This document shows positions 7,920 to 16,761 of a DNA stretch of 64,000 nucleotides, piece after piece. A program made the position numbers and the translations under genes. Source of the stretch: an uncultured Thermoproteales archaeon (GTDB lineage: Archaea > Thermoproteota > Thermoprotei > Thermoproteales > Thermoproteaceae); the NCBI GenBank assembly GCA_938027595.1, contig CALJAK010000007.1, positions 1 to 64,000 on the forward strand, written 5' to 3'. The notes under the pieces are model-generated. The model was given only the letters and a program-made list of their open reading frames with translations, ran no database searches and was not told the DNA's origin. Within the stretch, counting starts at the first letter, position 1; each line of letters opens with the position of its first letter.

Positions 7920-9155
7920 TTAAAATCCGTGGAGGTGCGGCTCCTCCGGCTTCACCACTTCCCTAAGAACAACGGTGGCGTAGCTACCCCGCGGTAGTGT
8001 GAACTGGAGCGTTACGTTTCTCCCGTCGATGGAGTATACAAAGTTAGACATTTCCACTTTCGCCTTTCTGTAGGAGCCGTACGCTCTGAGACCCCTCGGC
8101 ATTTTTAAAAAGTTGAACTCGACCCCCTCCTCCTTCAAGACGTGTGCGAGAGCCTCGCCCACTTTGCCTCTGGGCATTCTCACACCGATGCCCACAATTG
8201 GCAAAACTACTGAATTCCCCAAGCCCACGTAGTGCGACACTTGTCTGTTGACTTCTACCAAATCGCCTTCGATGGGTGTGTCTAGAGGTCCCAACTCCAT
8301 GCGTTTGGATAGAAATAAGTTAAAGATGTGCGATTGTACAGCCTCAATGTACATTTTGAGGATGTTTGTCGGTATCGCCATAATGGCATTCCACAAGTCG
8401 GATCCCCTCGTCAATTTCCTCAGCAAAAGGCGCTCTTCGACGAACTTCTTTGGAAAAGTCTCGAGAGCTCTGGCGTGTTCACCTCTGCAAGCCAACTCTC
8501 TAGCTCTCTTGGCGGCTTCAGACTCGTGGGGAAATATCCTACAGAACATAACCTCATAGAAACTCTCGGGGTCTTTTTTGAGCAGAGCTCTGCCCAGTAG
8601 ATGACTCACTGGCCTCACAGTGCCGAACCTCTGGTAGCCGTAGTAATTTGGGATTGCTACGTCGTTCAACGCGGCGAGAGATTCCAAGACACAGTCTACC
8701 CGATCCACATCTCTGAGTACAATTGTGAATTTGTTGCCGTATATTTCCGACGGCGTTATTGGTCTATCCATAGACCACATTCCCAGAAACTTCACGTTTG
8801 GCACTGTGGGCGGTGCGTCGATGTGTTTTCTCACCGATATGATTTGAGAAGTTATTGCTCTGGCGTCTTTTATCCCACCGACACTAATCTCGCTGAGTCT
8901 CACGTTGAGAGACTTAGCTAAGCTAAGCATCAATTTGAGCGTGTCTACGTTGTGTTTAACCACATGTATCCACGTCCAGTTGCCTATGCGGGGCGCTAGC
9001 GAGACTCCGCTTGTCGACACTAAAACTCCATCTCTCAAAATCTCCTCCACTACGAAGTCCTCAACCCTCTTCTTTATGACTCCTCCAGAGGGGCAAGTCT
9101 CCGTGGCGTAGTACCACATGCCCAACTCTCTGTCGAAAGACGGCGCTGTCTTCAC
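7920..9155 (-). CDS. truD: tRNA pseudouridine synthase TruD-family
   Basis: About 411 residues. TruD makes pseudouridine 13 in tRNA (Pus7 in eukaryotes). The family motifs are present: G-G-I-K-D-A-R-A-I-T-S-Q at about 94-105 with the catalytic Asp, and PNYYGYQRFGTVRPVSHLLGRAL at about 170. An insert of the TRUD type lies in the middle (GLGNSVVLPIVGIGVRMPRG). GTG at 9155 is preferred to TTG at 9158; a TATA-like AAATATAAC lies about 21 bases upstream. It is transcribed divergently from the endonuclease IV gene. The possible substrates include the tRNA genes of this window, though D-arm introns would have to be removed first. Confidence 0.93.
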   Translation of the reverse strand: MKTAPSFDRELGMWYYATETCPSGGVIKKRVEDFVVEEILRDGVLVSTSGVSLAPRIGNWTWIHVVKHNVDTLKLMLSLAKSLNVRLSEISVGGIKDARAITSQIISVRKHIDAPPTVPNVKFLGMWSMDRPITPSEIYGNKFTIVLRDVDRVDCVLESLAALNDVAIPNYYGYQRFGTVRPVSHLLGRALLKKDPESFYEVMFCRIFPHESEAAKRARELACRGEHARALETFPKKFVEERLLLRKLTRGSDLWNAIMAIPTNILKMYIEAVQSHIFNLFLSKRMELGPLDTPIEGDLVEVNRQVSHYVGLGNSVVLPIVGIGVRMPRGKVGEALAHVLKEEGVEFNFLKMPRGLRAYGSYRKAKVEMSNFVYSIDGRNVTLQFTLPRGSYATVVLREVVKPEEPHLHGF

Positions 9156-9159
9156 CAAG

Positions 9160-9181
9160 TTATATATTGAGAGTTATATTT
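9160..9181. promoter_or_regulatory. Nested divergent TATA boxes for truD and nfo
   Basis: TTATATATT (9160-9168) lies about 22 bases before the nfo ATG at 9186, and AAATATAAC on the other strand (9173-9181) lies about 21 bases before the truD start. The two boxes overlap in footprint, so the polymerases probably compete for the site. Confidence 0.45.
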
Positions 9182-9185
9182 AGTT

Positions 9186-10010
9186 ATGGCTAGAGTGTAT
9201 CTGGGGCCGGCTGGCGTTCCTCAGTACGTAGTCAAAGCGAAATCCACTCTAGAGGCTGTCAGAGTAGTCAGAGAGTTGGGTCTCAACGCGATGGAGGTGG
9301 AGTTCGTCCAGGGAGTGCGCATGTCGAGAGAACTCGCCAAGCAAGTGGGCAAGGCTGCGTTGGATCATGGAGTGAAGTTGTCCGTACACGCACCGTACTT
9401 CATAAACCTGTGTTCAGAAGAAGTGGAGAAGGTGGAGAAGTCTAGAGTTAGACTCGTGGAGTCGCTAGACAGAGCGCGACACATGGGAGCTTGGGTAGTG
9501 GTAGTCCACGCAGCGTACTACGGCAAGTTAGGGCCGTCGAATTGTTACAAGAGAGTGGTTGAGGAGTTGGAGAAAGCCCACAGAGAAGCCGGCGCTACTG
9601 ATGTTTACGTGGGGGTGGAGATAACTGCCAGAGAGAGTCAGTTCGGCACCATGGAGGAGGTTTTCAGACTGGCGAGAGAACTCCATTTCGTAACTCCAGT
9701 TGTAGACTGGGGGCATCTATACGCCAGAGGTGGGGGGTCAATTGACTACAAGTCTGTACTAGATAGATGGGCTGCGGAGTTCGGCAGTGCGCACATGCAT
9801 ACACACTTCACGTCGGTTAGGTATAGAAACGGCAAATTCGTCGATGAACATGAGCCCGTGGAGTACGACAGACCTCCCTTTCAACCGCTGGCGCGGGAGT
9901 TGAGAGATAGAGACATCGCCATAACGCTCATATGTGAATCTCCACTGTTGGAAAAAGACGCTCTGTACATGAAACAAATTCTAGAGAGGGAGGGAGTCCG
10001 CTTGGCTTGA
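9186..10010 (+). CDS. nfo: Endonuclease IV-family AP endonuclease / TIM-barrel
   Basis: 274 residues of the AP_endonuc_2 (xylose-isomerase-like) TIM barrel. Likely metal ligands are seen in order: LSVHAPYFINL (His near 79), VVVVHAAYYG (His), VGVEITAR (Glu), TPVVDWGHLYA (Asp, His), AHMHTHFTS (His) and LICESPLLEKDA (Glu). Endonuclease IV cleaves DNA 5' to abasic sites in base excision repair. The sequence is shorter than some archaeal Nfo proteins and could also be another member of the barrel family, but the ligand order fits a DNA endonuclease. Leaderless start at ATG 9186. Confidence 0.8.
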   Translation: MARVYLGPAGVPQYVVKAKSTLEAVRVVRELGLNAMEVEFVQGVRMSRELAKQVGKAALDHGVKLSVHAPYFINLCSEEVEKVEKSRVRLVESLDRARHMGAWVVVVHAAYYGKLGPSNCYKRVVEELEKAHREAGATDVYVGVEITARESQFGTMEEVFRLARELHFVTPVVDWGHLYARGGGSIDYKSVLDRWAAEFGSAHMHTHFTSVRYRNGKFVDEHEPVEYDRPPFQPLARELRDRDIAITLICESPLLEKDALYMKQILEREGVRLA

Positions 10011-10038
10011 GGTTAAATATCTCCACACACAGCTGCAT

Positions 10039-11865
10039 GTGAAGAAAGTACTCACCCCGCTGGATCTACTGGCGTCAGTAGTAGAAATGAAGCCGCTTGT
10101 GGGGAGTAGAGTAGACAATGTCTACAAGACGGCGGCTGGATTTCTGTTTAAACTCGGCCAGGGACTCGTCGCTGTGACTAAATTCAGAGTCTCTCTCACG
10201 AGCGTCATGCCAGACAAGACACATTTAGGCGCCGAGACTTTGAGAGGTCTCTTTAGAGATGAAAAACTACTAGAGATCTCCATGCCTAGGTTTGATCGAA
10301 TTGTTGAATTTAAATTTCAATCTGGGGAGTTAGTCACAGAGTTGGTAGAGCCTTTCAACGTTGTGGCTTTGAGAAACAACAAAGTAGTGTGGCTCCTACA
10401 TAGCTATAGGGGGAGAGATAGAGAGTTGAGAGCTGGGGGTGTGTACAAATACCCACCGGCAGCTTTCATAGACGTATTGAGCGCGGGGGTTGAAGAAATT
10501 GCAAAAATCATAGATGTAAATAACGTCAAGAAGAGTTTAGTTAGACATTTGGGCGTCGGTTCCGAAATGGCGGATGAGTTAATTGCGGCAGCTGGCAGCG
10601 AGCCGGAGGCGTTGGCAAGAGAACTCAAGCGAGTGGTGGAGAGAATTCTACACGGCCACCTAGAGCCCTCTGTGTGTGTGAAAAGTGGAAAACTTATCTC
10701 TGTACTCCCCCTCAAGCCTAGATTTCTCCAATGCGACGAAGTTAGACAATTCGGCAAATTCTGGGAGGCTTTAGACTTCTACTTCACACCTATGGAGGTG
10801 GAGTCTGCAGTACTGCAAGCGTCACATCGACTGGAGGTGGAGAGGAAAAAACTTGAGAAGACAATTCTAGAGTTGGAGAGCAAAATTCCTGAATATAGAC
10901 AGGAAGCTGAGCGCCTCAGAGCGCTCGCGCGAGAGTTGCTGACTTACAAATATGAAATTGAGGAGGCGCTCAGAGGAGAGACGTCCCGTGTACGTATTCA
11001 ACACGTATACGGAAAGATTAAAATCATTCTGCCAGGCGGCACTTCTATCGAGATGCCTAAAGATATACAATTGAGGCAGTACATCTCTGAGATGTTTGAA
11101 GAAGCCAAGAAATACGAGGAGAAAGCATCTAAAGCTCTACAAGTCATCGAGAGACTCAGGAGGGAAATTTCCAAAATCGCTGAAGAAGAGAGAGAAATCG
11201 AGGAGAAAGTCAAAGCTCGAGTAGTGAGAAAGAGTTGGTTTGAGAAATTCCATTGGACTGTAACTACAAATCTAAAACCTGTGATTGGGGGTAGAGACGC
11301 GTCACAAAACGAGATAATCGTCAGGAAGTACCTGAAAGAAAATTATTTCTTCATACACGCCGACGTTCCTGGAGCTTCTGTAGTTGTAATGCCACCGTCG
11401 GAAGACCCGCTGGAGGTGCTTCAAGCTGCACAATTCGCCGCTGTGTATAGTAAAGCTTGGAAAATAGGTATCCACAGCGTCGACGTGTTTTACGTGCGGG
11501 GAGATCAAGTCTCTAAACACCCACCGTCTGGACAATATCTAGCCAAGGGGTCGTTCATGATATATGGAAAGAGAGAATATGTAAAAAACGTGCGTCTCGA
11601 ACTGGCAGTGGGCGTCAGGAGAGATGGAGATCAAATTCGCGTAGTTACCGCGCCGCCGAAATCTGCGCCACTGTTGGCGGAGAGGTATGTAGTAATAACG
11701 CCAGGCAACGTCGAGAAGAGCAAGCTGGCTAAAGAACTCGCAGAGAAGTGGAACTGCAGCGTAGATAACGTGTTGGCTGCACTCCCAGGAGCCTCCAGAG
11801 TTTCCGACTACGGGAAAAGCACGCCGTTGAGTTGGTCCGAAATAGAGAAGGCGTTCGAGTGGTGA
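10039..11865 (+). CDS. rqcH: RqcH / Rqc2 (NEMF) family ribosome quality-control protein
   Basis: 608 residues, full length. The NFACT-N domain includes the P-R-F-D-R-I-V-E-F segment near 82-90 with the conserved D-R pair. A helix-hairpin region (about 165-200) is followed by long coiled coils (about 270-400), then NFACT-R with NYFFIHADVPGASVVVMPP near 436-455 and the classic R-K-S-W-F-E-K-F-H-W segment just before it. RqcH binds split 60S/50S subunits carrying stalled peptidyl-tRNA and recruits tRNA for C-terminal tailing. GTG start at 10039. It overlaps the next gene by GTGA. Confidence 0.92.
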   Translation: MKKVLTPLDLLASVVEMKPLVGSRVDNVYKTAAGFLFKLGQGLVAVTKFRVSLTSVMPDKTHLGAETLRGLFRDEKLLEISMPRFDRIVEFKFQSGELVTELVEPFNVVALRNNKVVWLLHSYRGRDRELRAGGVYKYPPAAFIDVLSAGVEEIAKIIDVNNVKKSLVRHLGVGSEMADELIAAAGSEPEALARELKRVVERILHGHLEPSVCVKSGKLISVLPLKPRFLQCDEVRQFGKFWEALDFYFTPMEVESAVLQASHRLEVERKKLEKTILELESKIPEYRQEAERLRALARELLTYKYEIEEALRGETSRVRIQHVYGKIKIILPGGTSIEMPKDIQLRQYISEMFEEAKKYEEKASKALQVIERLRREISKIAEEEREIEEKVKARVVRKSWFEKFHWTVTTNLKPVIGGRDASQNEIIVRKYLKENYFFIHADVPGASVVVMPPSEDPLEVLQAAQFAAVYSKAWKIGIHSVDVFYVRGDQVSKHPPSGQYLAKGSFMIYGKREYVKNVRLELAVGVRRDGDQIRVVTAPPKSAPLLAERYVVITPGNVEKSKLAKELAEKWNCSVDNVLAALPGASRVSDYGKSTPLSWSEIEKAFEW

Positions 11866-12356
11866 CTTCGGTAGATTGTGTAGTAAGGGGGTCGCCGGAT
11901 CTGAGTTGTATATACGTAGACTCCATGTTGGGTTGGCTCGCCAAGTTTCTACGGATAGTTTTTGGACTTAGAGTAATCTACAGACCTGATTTAGAAGACA
12001 GAGAGTTGTCCACCACGCCATGTCTCGTGGTTACTATGGACGGCGAGCTTTTCAAAATTAGGAAAGCCCCCACAGTCCTCTTCAAAACTGGAGACCACGT
12101 CAAGTGGATCGCGGCGTTTATTCACATGGGGGCAGTGCCCTTCGCGAGATCTCTCTGTCCCACATGTGGCGGAGAGTTGGCGAGAGTTGACTGTAGAGAG
12201 GCTGAGCAGTCAGTTGGTCACGAGATACGTAGCTCGCAGTGTTGGCGATGTATGTCATGCAGTCAAGTCTACTGGCGTGGGAGCCACTGGCGTAGAATAA
12301 CTAAGCTAGTGGAAGAAGCCTCCACCGCCGAGATCATTTGTCTACACATTGATTAA
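11862..12356 (+). CDS. Mut7-C RNase-domain protein (DUF82)
   Basis: 164 residues from GTG 11862, which overlaps the stop of rqcH. The Mut7-C signature starts with YVDSMLGWLAKFLRIVFG (catalytic Asp of a PIN-like fold), followed by LVVTMDGELFK, and a C-terminal zinc ribbon: C-P-T-C-G-G-E-L, then CWRCMSCSQVYWRGSHWRRI. The family is predicted to be ribonuclease-like. In-frame TTG 11832 and GTG 11859 are alternative starts. Co-translation with rqcH, whose product acts on stalled translation, suggests an RNA-decay role linked to ribosome rescue; this link is inference from overlap. Confidence 0.8.
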   Translation: MTSVDCVVRGSPDLSCIYVDSMLGWLAKFLRIVFGLRVIYRPDLEDRELSTTPCLVVTMDGELFKIRKAPTVLFKTGDHVKWIAAFIHMGAVPFARSLCPTCGGELARVDCREAEQSVGHEIRSSQCWRCMSCSQVYWRGSHWRRITKLVEEASTAEIICLHID

Positions 12357-13212
12357 GCATTTTCAAAATAGCTGGGGTGAAGTACAACACCGCCGTCAAC
12401 ACCTCCACGCCGTTGGCTAGACGCAACACTTGCCGCACTTGGCTGCAAGTGAAGACACCGCCACTGTAGATTATCGGCACGTCTCTAGAAAGCGTGCGAG
12501 TCTTCTCCAACATGCGCAATCCATATTTGTACAACAACAAGCCACTAACTCCCCCAACGCCTTTGGACAACCTGCGGTCCTCCACGGGAATTGTGTTTGT
12601 GACTACCAGACCCCACCCCAACTTCTCCACTTGTCTCACCACGGTGGGTAGATCCACCGAGGGCCCTATCTTCACAAAGATGGGCATGTCTACAGAGAAC
12701 TCCGGCACGTGGCGCCAGAGGCCTTGGTACGTGGGGCTGGAGACATTGAGCTCCACGGCGGTTGGTCTGAATTTCTCTAAGTACTTCAACTGCGTCAAGA
12801 AATCTCCAACAGTAAATCCAGCTATGCTGACAAATATGGGGTACTTCAAATTCGCAATTCTCGACATCACTTGGGGAATGCCGGGGGAGTTGAGCCCCAT
12901 GGCGTTCACTAACGAATATGGCTTCAGTCTAGCGACTCTCGGCGGTTTGTTGCCAACTCTACGACGTGGCGTAGTGGAACCCACTACCACGAAGCCGGGG
13001 CAGAAGAAAGAAAGGAATCTAACATATCTGCCAGTCTTGTCCAAGCCGGCCGCCACACCCACGGGGCCACACGTCCTCGCCCCACCTATGTCCCACCACG
13101 TTTCACATTTACAAGTCGGCAGCGGTATGGAGAATACGAGAGAGCCAAGTCTGTAAGTGATTTCTGGGTGGACGAAGTGGAGGAGTTTACCAACCCACGT
13201 CAACAACCCCAT
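12334..13212 (-). CDS. pyrD: Dihydroorotate dehydrogenase
   Basis: 292 residues. PyrD oxidises dihydroorotate to orotate in pyrimidine synthesis and binds FMN. Motifs: [16 protein letters not shown] near 52-67, [29 protein letters not shown] with the Asn/Ser of the active site, and [17 protein letters not shown] for phosphate/FMN binding. The start resembles class 2 enzymes ([14 protein letters not shown]) without an obvious membrane anchor. Its start overlaps the end of pyrE by 13 bases, and its end overlaps the convergent Mut7-C gene by 23. It is the last gene of the pyrI-pyrE-pyrD unit. Confidence 0.93.
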   Translation of the reverse strand: MGLLTWVGKLLHFVHPEITYRLGSLVFSIPLPTCKCETWWDIGGARTCGPVGVAAGLDKTGRYVRFLSFFCPGFVVVGSTTPRRRVGNKPPRVARLKPYSLVNAMGLNSPGIPQVMSRIANLKYPIFVSIAGFTVGDFLTQLKYLEKFRPTAVELNVSSPTYQGLWRHVPEFSVDMPIFVKIGPSVDLPTVVRQVEKLGWGLVVTNTIPVEDRRLSKGVGGVSGLLLYKYGLRMLEKTRTLSRDVPIIYSGGVFTCSQVRQVLRLANGVEVLTAVLYFTPAILKMLNQCVDK

Positions 13213-13778
13213 TTCTGGAGGTAGGAAACGACGAGTTCGTACTGTAATTCGTCTATGTGGGGCTTTAGTTGACTCAACAACTCTCGCATTTTGAAGACGC
13301 TATACACCTCGACGCCCATGCTACTGACAGTACGCGCGCCGCATTGCTCCCTGTCAAGAAACGCCACCACGCCAACCACGACGCCTCCCTCTGACTTCAC
13401 TACGTTTAACGCAGCCGCTACGCTACCTCCAGTGGTGATCACGTCGTCGAGTATCACAACTCGCTTGCCAGCGACGTCGACACCCTCCACTCGCTTCCTC
13501 AAGCCGTGCTCCTTGGCCTCAATTCTCACATATCCAAAAGGCTTCTTCATGAGGTACCCCAGAGTGGAGGCGTATGGGATCCCCCCGGTAGCGATTCCCA
13601 CAATTACGTCAAAACTTAACTTTGACAAAGTGGACGCGTAACGCTCCACTACCCACTGAAACAATTCAGGATCTCCCATCACCCTCCGCAGATCTACATA
13701 GAACGGACTCTCTAAACCGCTAGAAAGCTTAAACGAACCAAATTTGACAACTCCACTGGAGATCAGCCTATGGATCAT
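13200..13778 (-). CDS. pyrE: Orotate phosphoribosyltransferase
   Basis: 192 residues. PyrE joins orotate to PRPP to give OMP. The PRPP-binding loop [13 protein letters not shown] is at about 107-119, with [16 protein letters not shown] at 16-30 as the N-terminal family motif and [12 protein letters not shown] as the flexible catalytic loop region. The start overlaps the pyrI stop by ATGA. The arrangement pyrI-pyrE-pyrD links ATCase regulation, ring oxidation and phosphoribosylation; pyrB is not in the window. Confidence 0.95.
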   Translation of the reverse strand: MIHRLISSGVVKFGSFKLSSGLESPFYVDLRRVMGDPELFQWVVERYASTLSKLSFDVIVGIATGGIPYASTLGYLMKKPFGYVRIEAKEHGLRKRVEGVDVAGKRVVILDDVITTGGSVAAALNVVKSEGGVVVGVVAFLDREQCGARTVSSMGVEVYSVFKMRELLSQLKPHIDELQYELVVSYLQKWGC

Positions 13779-14230
13779 ACCAAATCGCTCAACTCGTGGT
13801 AGCGGCCGCAGTATGCGCAGACAAACAAAGGCGGCTCTTTCCTAACCATGTGGAAGACTGTGACCGCCGGCTCTCTAGGCGCGTTTGTGATACATGTGGG
13901 GTTTTTACACTTAAACCGACCCCTCACCACCTCGGGCGGGGACACTCTGAACTTCTTAACCACCTCGAAGTTGCGGACGATGTTTATAGTTGCCGTGGGA
14001 GCCACTGCAGAAATTATGTTCACCTCCTCGGGGGTGAGTTCTCGACCTCCAATCTTCACAATGTCTTTACGCCCCAACTTGCGAGACTCTACGTTCATAA
14101 CCAACGCCACGGTGATCCCCTCCCTCCCCGTTATTCCCAAAATACGCAACACGGCAAGCGCTCTGCCGGCGGGTATGTGATCTATCACAGTACCGCTCTC
14201 GATCTTACTCACAACTAACTCTTTAGACAT
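13775..14230 (-). CDS. pyrI: Aspartate carbamoyltransferase regulatory chain
   Basis: 151 residues from ATG 14230. PyrI is the non-catalytic chain of ATCase that binds nucleotide effectors. [20 protein letters not shown] (about 13-32) is the family nucleotide-binding segment, and a zinc domain follows with C-K-N-P-T-C near 108 and C-A-Y-C near 140. The frame is open into tRNA-Leu, but that stretch is not coding. First gene of the pyr operon. Confidence 0.95.
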   Translation of the reverse strand: MSKELVVSKIESGTVIDHIPAGRALAVLRILGITGREGITVALVMNVESRKLGRKDIVKIGGRELTPEEVNIISAVAPTATINIVRNFEVVKKFRVSPPEVVRGRFKCKNPTCITNAPREPAVTVFHMVRKEPPLFVCAYCGRYHELSDLV

Positions 14231-14259
14231 CACACCTATCGATATACACAATTTAAATA

Positions 14260-14344
14260 TGCGGGGGGTGGGATTTGAACCCACGCAGGCCTACGCCACA
14301 GGGTCTTAAGCCCTGCCCCTTTGACCTAGCTCGGGCACCCCCGC
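14260..14344 (-). tRNA. tRNA-Leu(UAA)
   Basis: Acceptor GCGGGGG pairs with CCCCCGC; the anticodon stem CAGGG/CCCTG encloses CTTAAGA, anticodon TAA. A long variable arm (class II) and an intact T arm GTGGG-TTCAAAT-CCCAC follow. No intron and no encoded CCA (discriminator A at 14260). TATA-like TTTTTAAACTT lies about 24 bases upstream. It is nearly identical outside the anticodon arm to the tRNA-Leu(GAG) at 46144. Confidence 0.95.
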
Positions 14345-14396
14345 CGTATTTACCACAATCCAAGTTTAAAAAGCTTTATACCGTGATACCGGCGAG

Positions 14397-14506
14397 TGGT
14401 GCGGCGGCCGGGATTCGAATTCCCGGGGTCAACCCACCCGGGATCAACGGCTCTCTTCGCGTGGCGTGGGAGGCCGCCATCCTAAACCAGGCTAGACTAC
14501 CGCCGC
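14397..14506 (-). tRNA. tRNA-Gly(CCC) with two introns, one in the T arm
   Basis: Acceptor GCGGCGG/CCGCCGC, discriminator A and CCA are encoded. The anticodon loop reads CTCCCA after stem GCGGC, giving anticodon CCC. A 15-base stretch (14452-14466) separates it from the 3' stem GCCGT, so one canonical-position intron of about 14 bases is inferred. Removal of a second 17-base insertion (14420-14436) joins CCGGG to TTCGAAT-CCCGG and restores a perfect T arm. That intron, between positions 53 and 54, can form a 4-bp helix CCCG/CGGG with 3-base bulges, as cut by the splicing endonuclease. The exact boundaries of the anticodon-loop intron are less certain. Confidence 0.88.
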
Positions 14507-14537
14507 CATAGATATGAAAAGTGAAAAATTTTAAACT

Positions 14538-15755
14538 TTACCCGAAGTACCGGCGCCCCTCTTGTGTGAATTCAATCGCGTCCTTGTCGTAGTCGTAATA
14601 TCCAACCTCTATATAGACGGCGTTTCCATCTCTCAACTCAACTCCCCAAAGTATGAAGTTGGGGTTTGCCCTATCGCCGTTTTCGTCTAACAACACGACG
14701 CCAGTGGCGCCCTTATACGCCCCCTCTCTCCCCCACTTCTCTAGAGTAGCACGCACTCTTTCCGGGTCGTCTGTACCGATTGAAGCCATTATCTCCCCCA
14801 ACATTCTAATCACGTCGTAAGACTGGGGGGCTGGAGTTATGGGCTCGGCGCCGCATTTAGTCTTGAATTTTTTATAGAAATCTTGATACTCTTGCGTAGT
14901 TGGCAGAGCCCAATTCGCAGTGCCTATGATCTTGCCGTTCGCCATGACTGTACCACCTTCCTTCAACAATATCGGCGAGAAAGCCATGCCCTCCGTTCCA
15001 ATGAGGCGAGCTTTTGACAAGACGGGGTCCCGCTCAATGGCGCTCAACACCACAGCCCCATCGTCTTCAAAAGATACAATCACTAGCGCAAACGTGGGGC
15101 CTACTAAATCTTTGACTTCAGTGGAGATTTTCCTAACGGCCTCTGGCGCTGCTTGTGGAAAGATTTTTGGGTCTGGGTCATAAGACGCCACGGAGACTAA
15201 CTTAAAGCCGCGGACGGCGGCTTCTTTCTGTAACTCTACATACAACCCCTCGCCGTATGGGTCTTTTCTATATATAAGAGCCACATTTCTCACTCCGAGT
15301 TCTTTCAAAACGGCGCCTATTGCCTTGATTTGTTTTGCGTCTGTACCCACAATTCTGTACAGCCAGTCGTCTGGCAGCGCCAGAAGCGACGAGGTAGACC
15401 AAGCGCTGAAGAGAATTATTTTGTTCTGGTCTGCGAATGGTTTTTCGCCAGAAGCCTCTCTACTCGTCAAACCGGCGTGTGTTGCCCTAACGCCTCTGGC
15501 ATATAAAGCCTGCAGCTTCTGTAACGCCACGGTGGGATCTAACTGAGTGTCTTCTACGTACAGTTCGAACTTTATGCCATCCTTAGAGTATTTGGCGTTT
15601 AAGTCGTCTATCGCTAGCTCCGAGGCGCACTGAGCCAACTTGGCGTAGCTACTAAATCCTCCAGTGAGTGGGAGAAGTGCCCCTAGCCTGAACGTCTTTG
15701 TAGTTGTAGTAGTTTGTTGAGTGGTATACAGCAGAAGAACACCAACAATTATCAA
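14538..15755 (-). CDS. Branched-chain amino-acid ABC substrate-binding protein (LivK-like), start disrupted
   Basis: At least 405 residues of the type I periplasmic-binding fold: RLGALLPLTGGFSSYAK near 23-39, then ARGVRATHAGLTSREASG and NKIILFSAWSTSSLLALP. It binds an amino acid or similar ligand outside the membrane. The frame begins with TTG at 15755, giving only half a signal segment. Upstream, a TATA box (about 15806) is correctly spaced for ATG 15785, but this ATG is out of frame by one base: it reads MKNVYL then stop. A one-base change in the A-run just after the ATG would give MKKRISLVIAVLIIVGVLLL, a perfect signal anchor. Either a real one-base deletion, a sequence error, or -1 slippage. 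The livF gene is divergent. Confidence 0.85.
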   Translation of the reverse strand: MIIVGVLLLYTTQQTTTTTKTFRLGALLPLTGGFSSYAKLAQCASELAIDDLNAKYSKDGIKFELYVEDTQLDPTVALQKLQALYARGVRATHAGLTSREASGEKPFADQNKIILFSAWSTSSLLALPDDWLYRIVGTDAKQIKAIGAVLKELGVRNVALIYRKDPYGEGLYVELQKEAAVRGFKLVSVASYDPDPKIFPQAAPEAVRKISTEVKDLVGPTFALVIVSFEDDGAVVLSAIERDPVLSKARLIGTEGMAFSPILLKEGGTVMANGKIIGTANWALPTTQEYQDFYKKFKTKCGAEPITPAPQSYDVIRMLGEIMASIGTDDPERVRATLEKWGREGAYKGATGVVLLDENGDRANPNFILWGVELRDGNAVYIEVGYYDYDKDAIEFTQEGRRYFG

Positions 15756-15865
15756 TACAGCAATGACTAGAGATATACGTTTTTCATTAGAACAAAGCTT
15801 TTAGATATTTATAACATTTTCCACAAACACCTCAAGACTTATTAACTATAAGAAATTCCAAGCAT

Positions 15866-16594
15866 ATGACTGAACTTTTGTCTATTGAGCGGTTGGAAGC
15901 CGGCTATGGTAAATTTCACGTTCTCTTCAATGTAGACCTCGTGGTGAATAGTGGAGAAATTGTAGTTGTGCTAGGTCCCAACGGCGCTGGGAAATCCACT
16001 TTGCTGAACAGCATTGTGGGCATCGCCGACGTGTATAGTGGGAGCATAAAGTTAAACGGTAGAGAAATCGCCGGCAGAGCCCCTCACGAAGTGACGAAGC
16101 TGGGCGTCGCCTACGTGATGCAATCCCCAAACAACTTCGGCACGCCAAACATATTCAGCGAACTCACTGTCTACGAAAACTTAATCGCGGCGTCTGCCAC
16201 GTTGCAGAAGAGAGAAATCACAGAGAGAATAGAGAAAGTCTATGAAATATTTCCAAAATTGACAGAACTCAAAAACCGCAAGGCTAAGTTTCTGTCTGGA
16301 GGCGAGAGGCAGATGTTGGCAATAAGCATGGGTCTCGTAAAAGAGCCGAAATTGCTTATGCTAGACGAGCCTACTGCGGGCTTAGCGCCGAAACTCGTCA
16401 CGGAATTTTTCAAATCTATAAGAGCAATTAGAGACAATTTGGGCATCTCCATATTGCTAGTAGAGCAGAACGTTAGAAAAGCTCTAGAAATCGGAGACAG
16501 GGCATATGTGTTAGTGACGGGGCGTATTAAATACAGCGGAGGTGTTAGAGAGTTAGATGAAGAAAAACTGGCAAATCTATTCCTAGGGCAGTGA
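15866..16594 (+). CDS. livF: Branched-chain amino-acid ABC transporter ATPase (LivF-type)
   Basis: 242 residues. Walker A G-P-N-G-A-G-K-S-T is at about 37-45, the signature LSGGERQMLAI near 141-151, Walker B LLMLDEPTAGLAP and the switch His region ILLVEQNVRKAL follow. The LivF subfamily is indicated by the short length and by TAGLAP after Walker B. No permease lies beside it: LivG, LivH and LivM are at 55186-59359, so the two loci may complement each other. Its GTGA end overlaps the start of a 56-residue ORF. Confidence 0.92.
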   Translation: MTELLSIERLEAGYGKFHVLFNVDLVVNSGEIVVVLGPNGAGKSTLLNSIVGIADVYSGSIKLNGREIAGRAPHEVTKLGVAYVMQSPNNFGTPNIFSELTVYENLIAASATLQKREITERIEKVYEIFPKLTELKNRKAKFLSGGERQMLAISMGLVKEPKLLMLDEPTAGLAPKLVTEFFKSIRAIRDNLGISILLVEQNVRKALEIGDRAYVLVTGRIKYSGGVRELDEEKLANLFLGQ

Positions 16595-16761
16595 AGGGTA
16601 GACACAAAGTTTTCAAAACGGGGAGGTATACCATATATTATTTATTCGACGACGTGGAGTTAGAAAATGCAGAGAAAAAAATAGTCAAGGGAAACCACGA
16701 ATTTCTATATTTTGGAGATGTGATAGTGATAAAACCTAGACAGATTTCTCGAGCTCAATAA
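16591..16761 (+). CDS. Small ORF of 56 residues overlapping livF
   Basis: GTG at 16591 overlaps the livF stop as GTGA. The product begins (M)KGRHKVFKTGRYTIYYLF and ends FGDVIVIKPRQISRAQ; it is basic and looks beta-rich, with no recognised family. It fills an otherwise empty gap of 141 bases and overlaps the convergent rpoK gene by 26 bases. The translational coupling and coding-like composition argue for a real gene, but there is no homology evidence here. Confidence 0.45.
   Translation: MKGRHKVFKTGRYTIYYLFDDVELENAEKKIVKGNHEFLYFGDVIVIKPRQISRAQ

Noticed and set aside
12494-13156. 220-residue open frame on the plus strand
   Set aside because: Antisense of pyrD; pyrD has full family motifs and sits in the pyr operon, so this is a shadow frame.
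14275-14511. 78-residue plus-strand frame
   Set aside because: Lies across two tRNA genes and is only open because tRNA sequence lacks stops on this strand.
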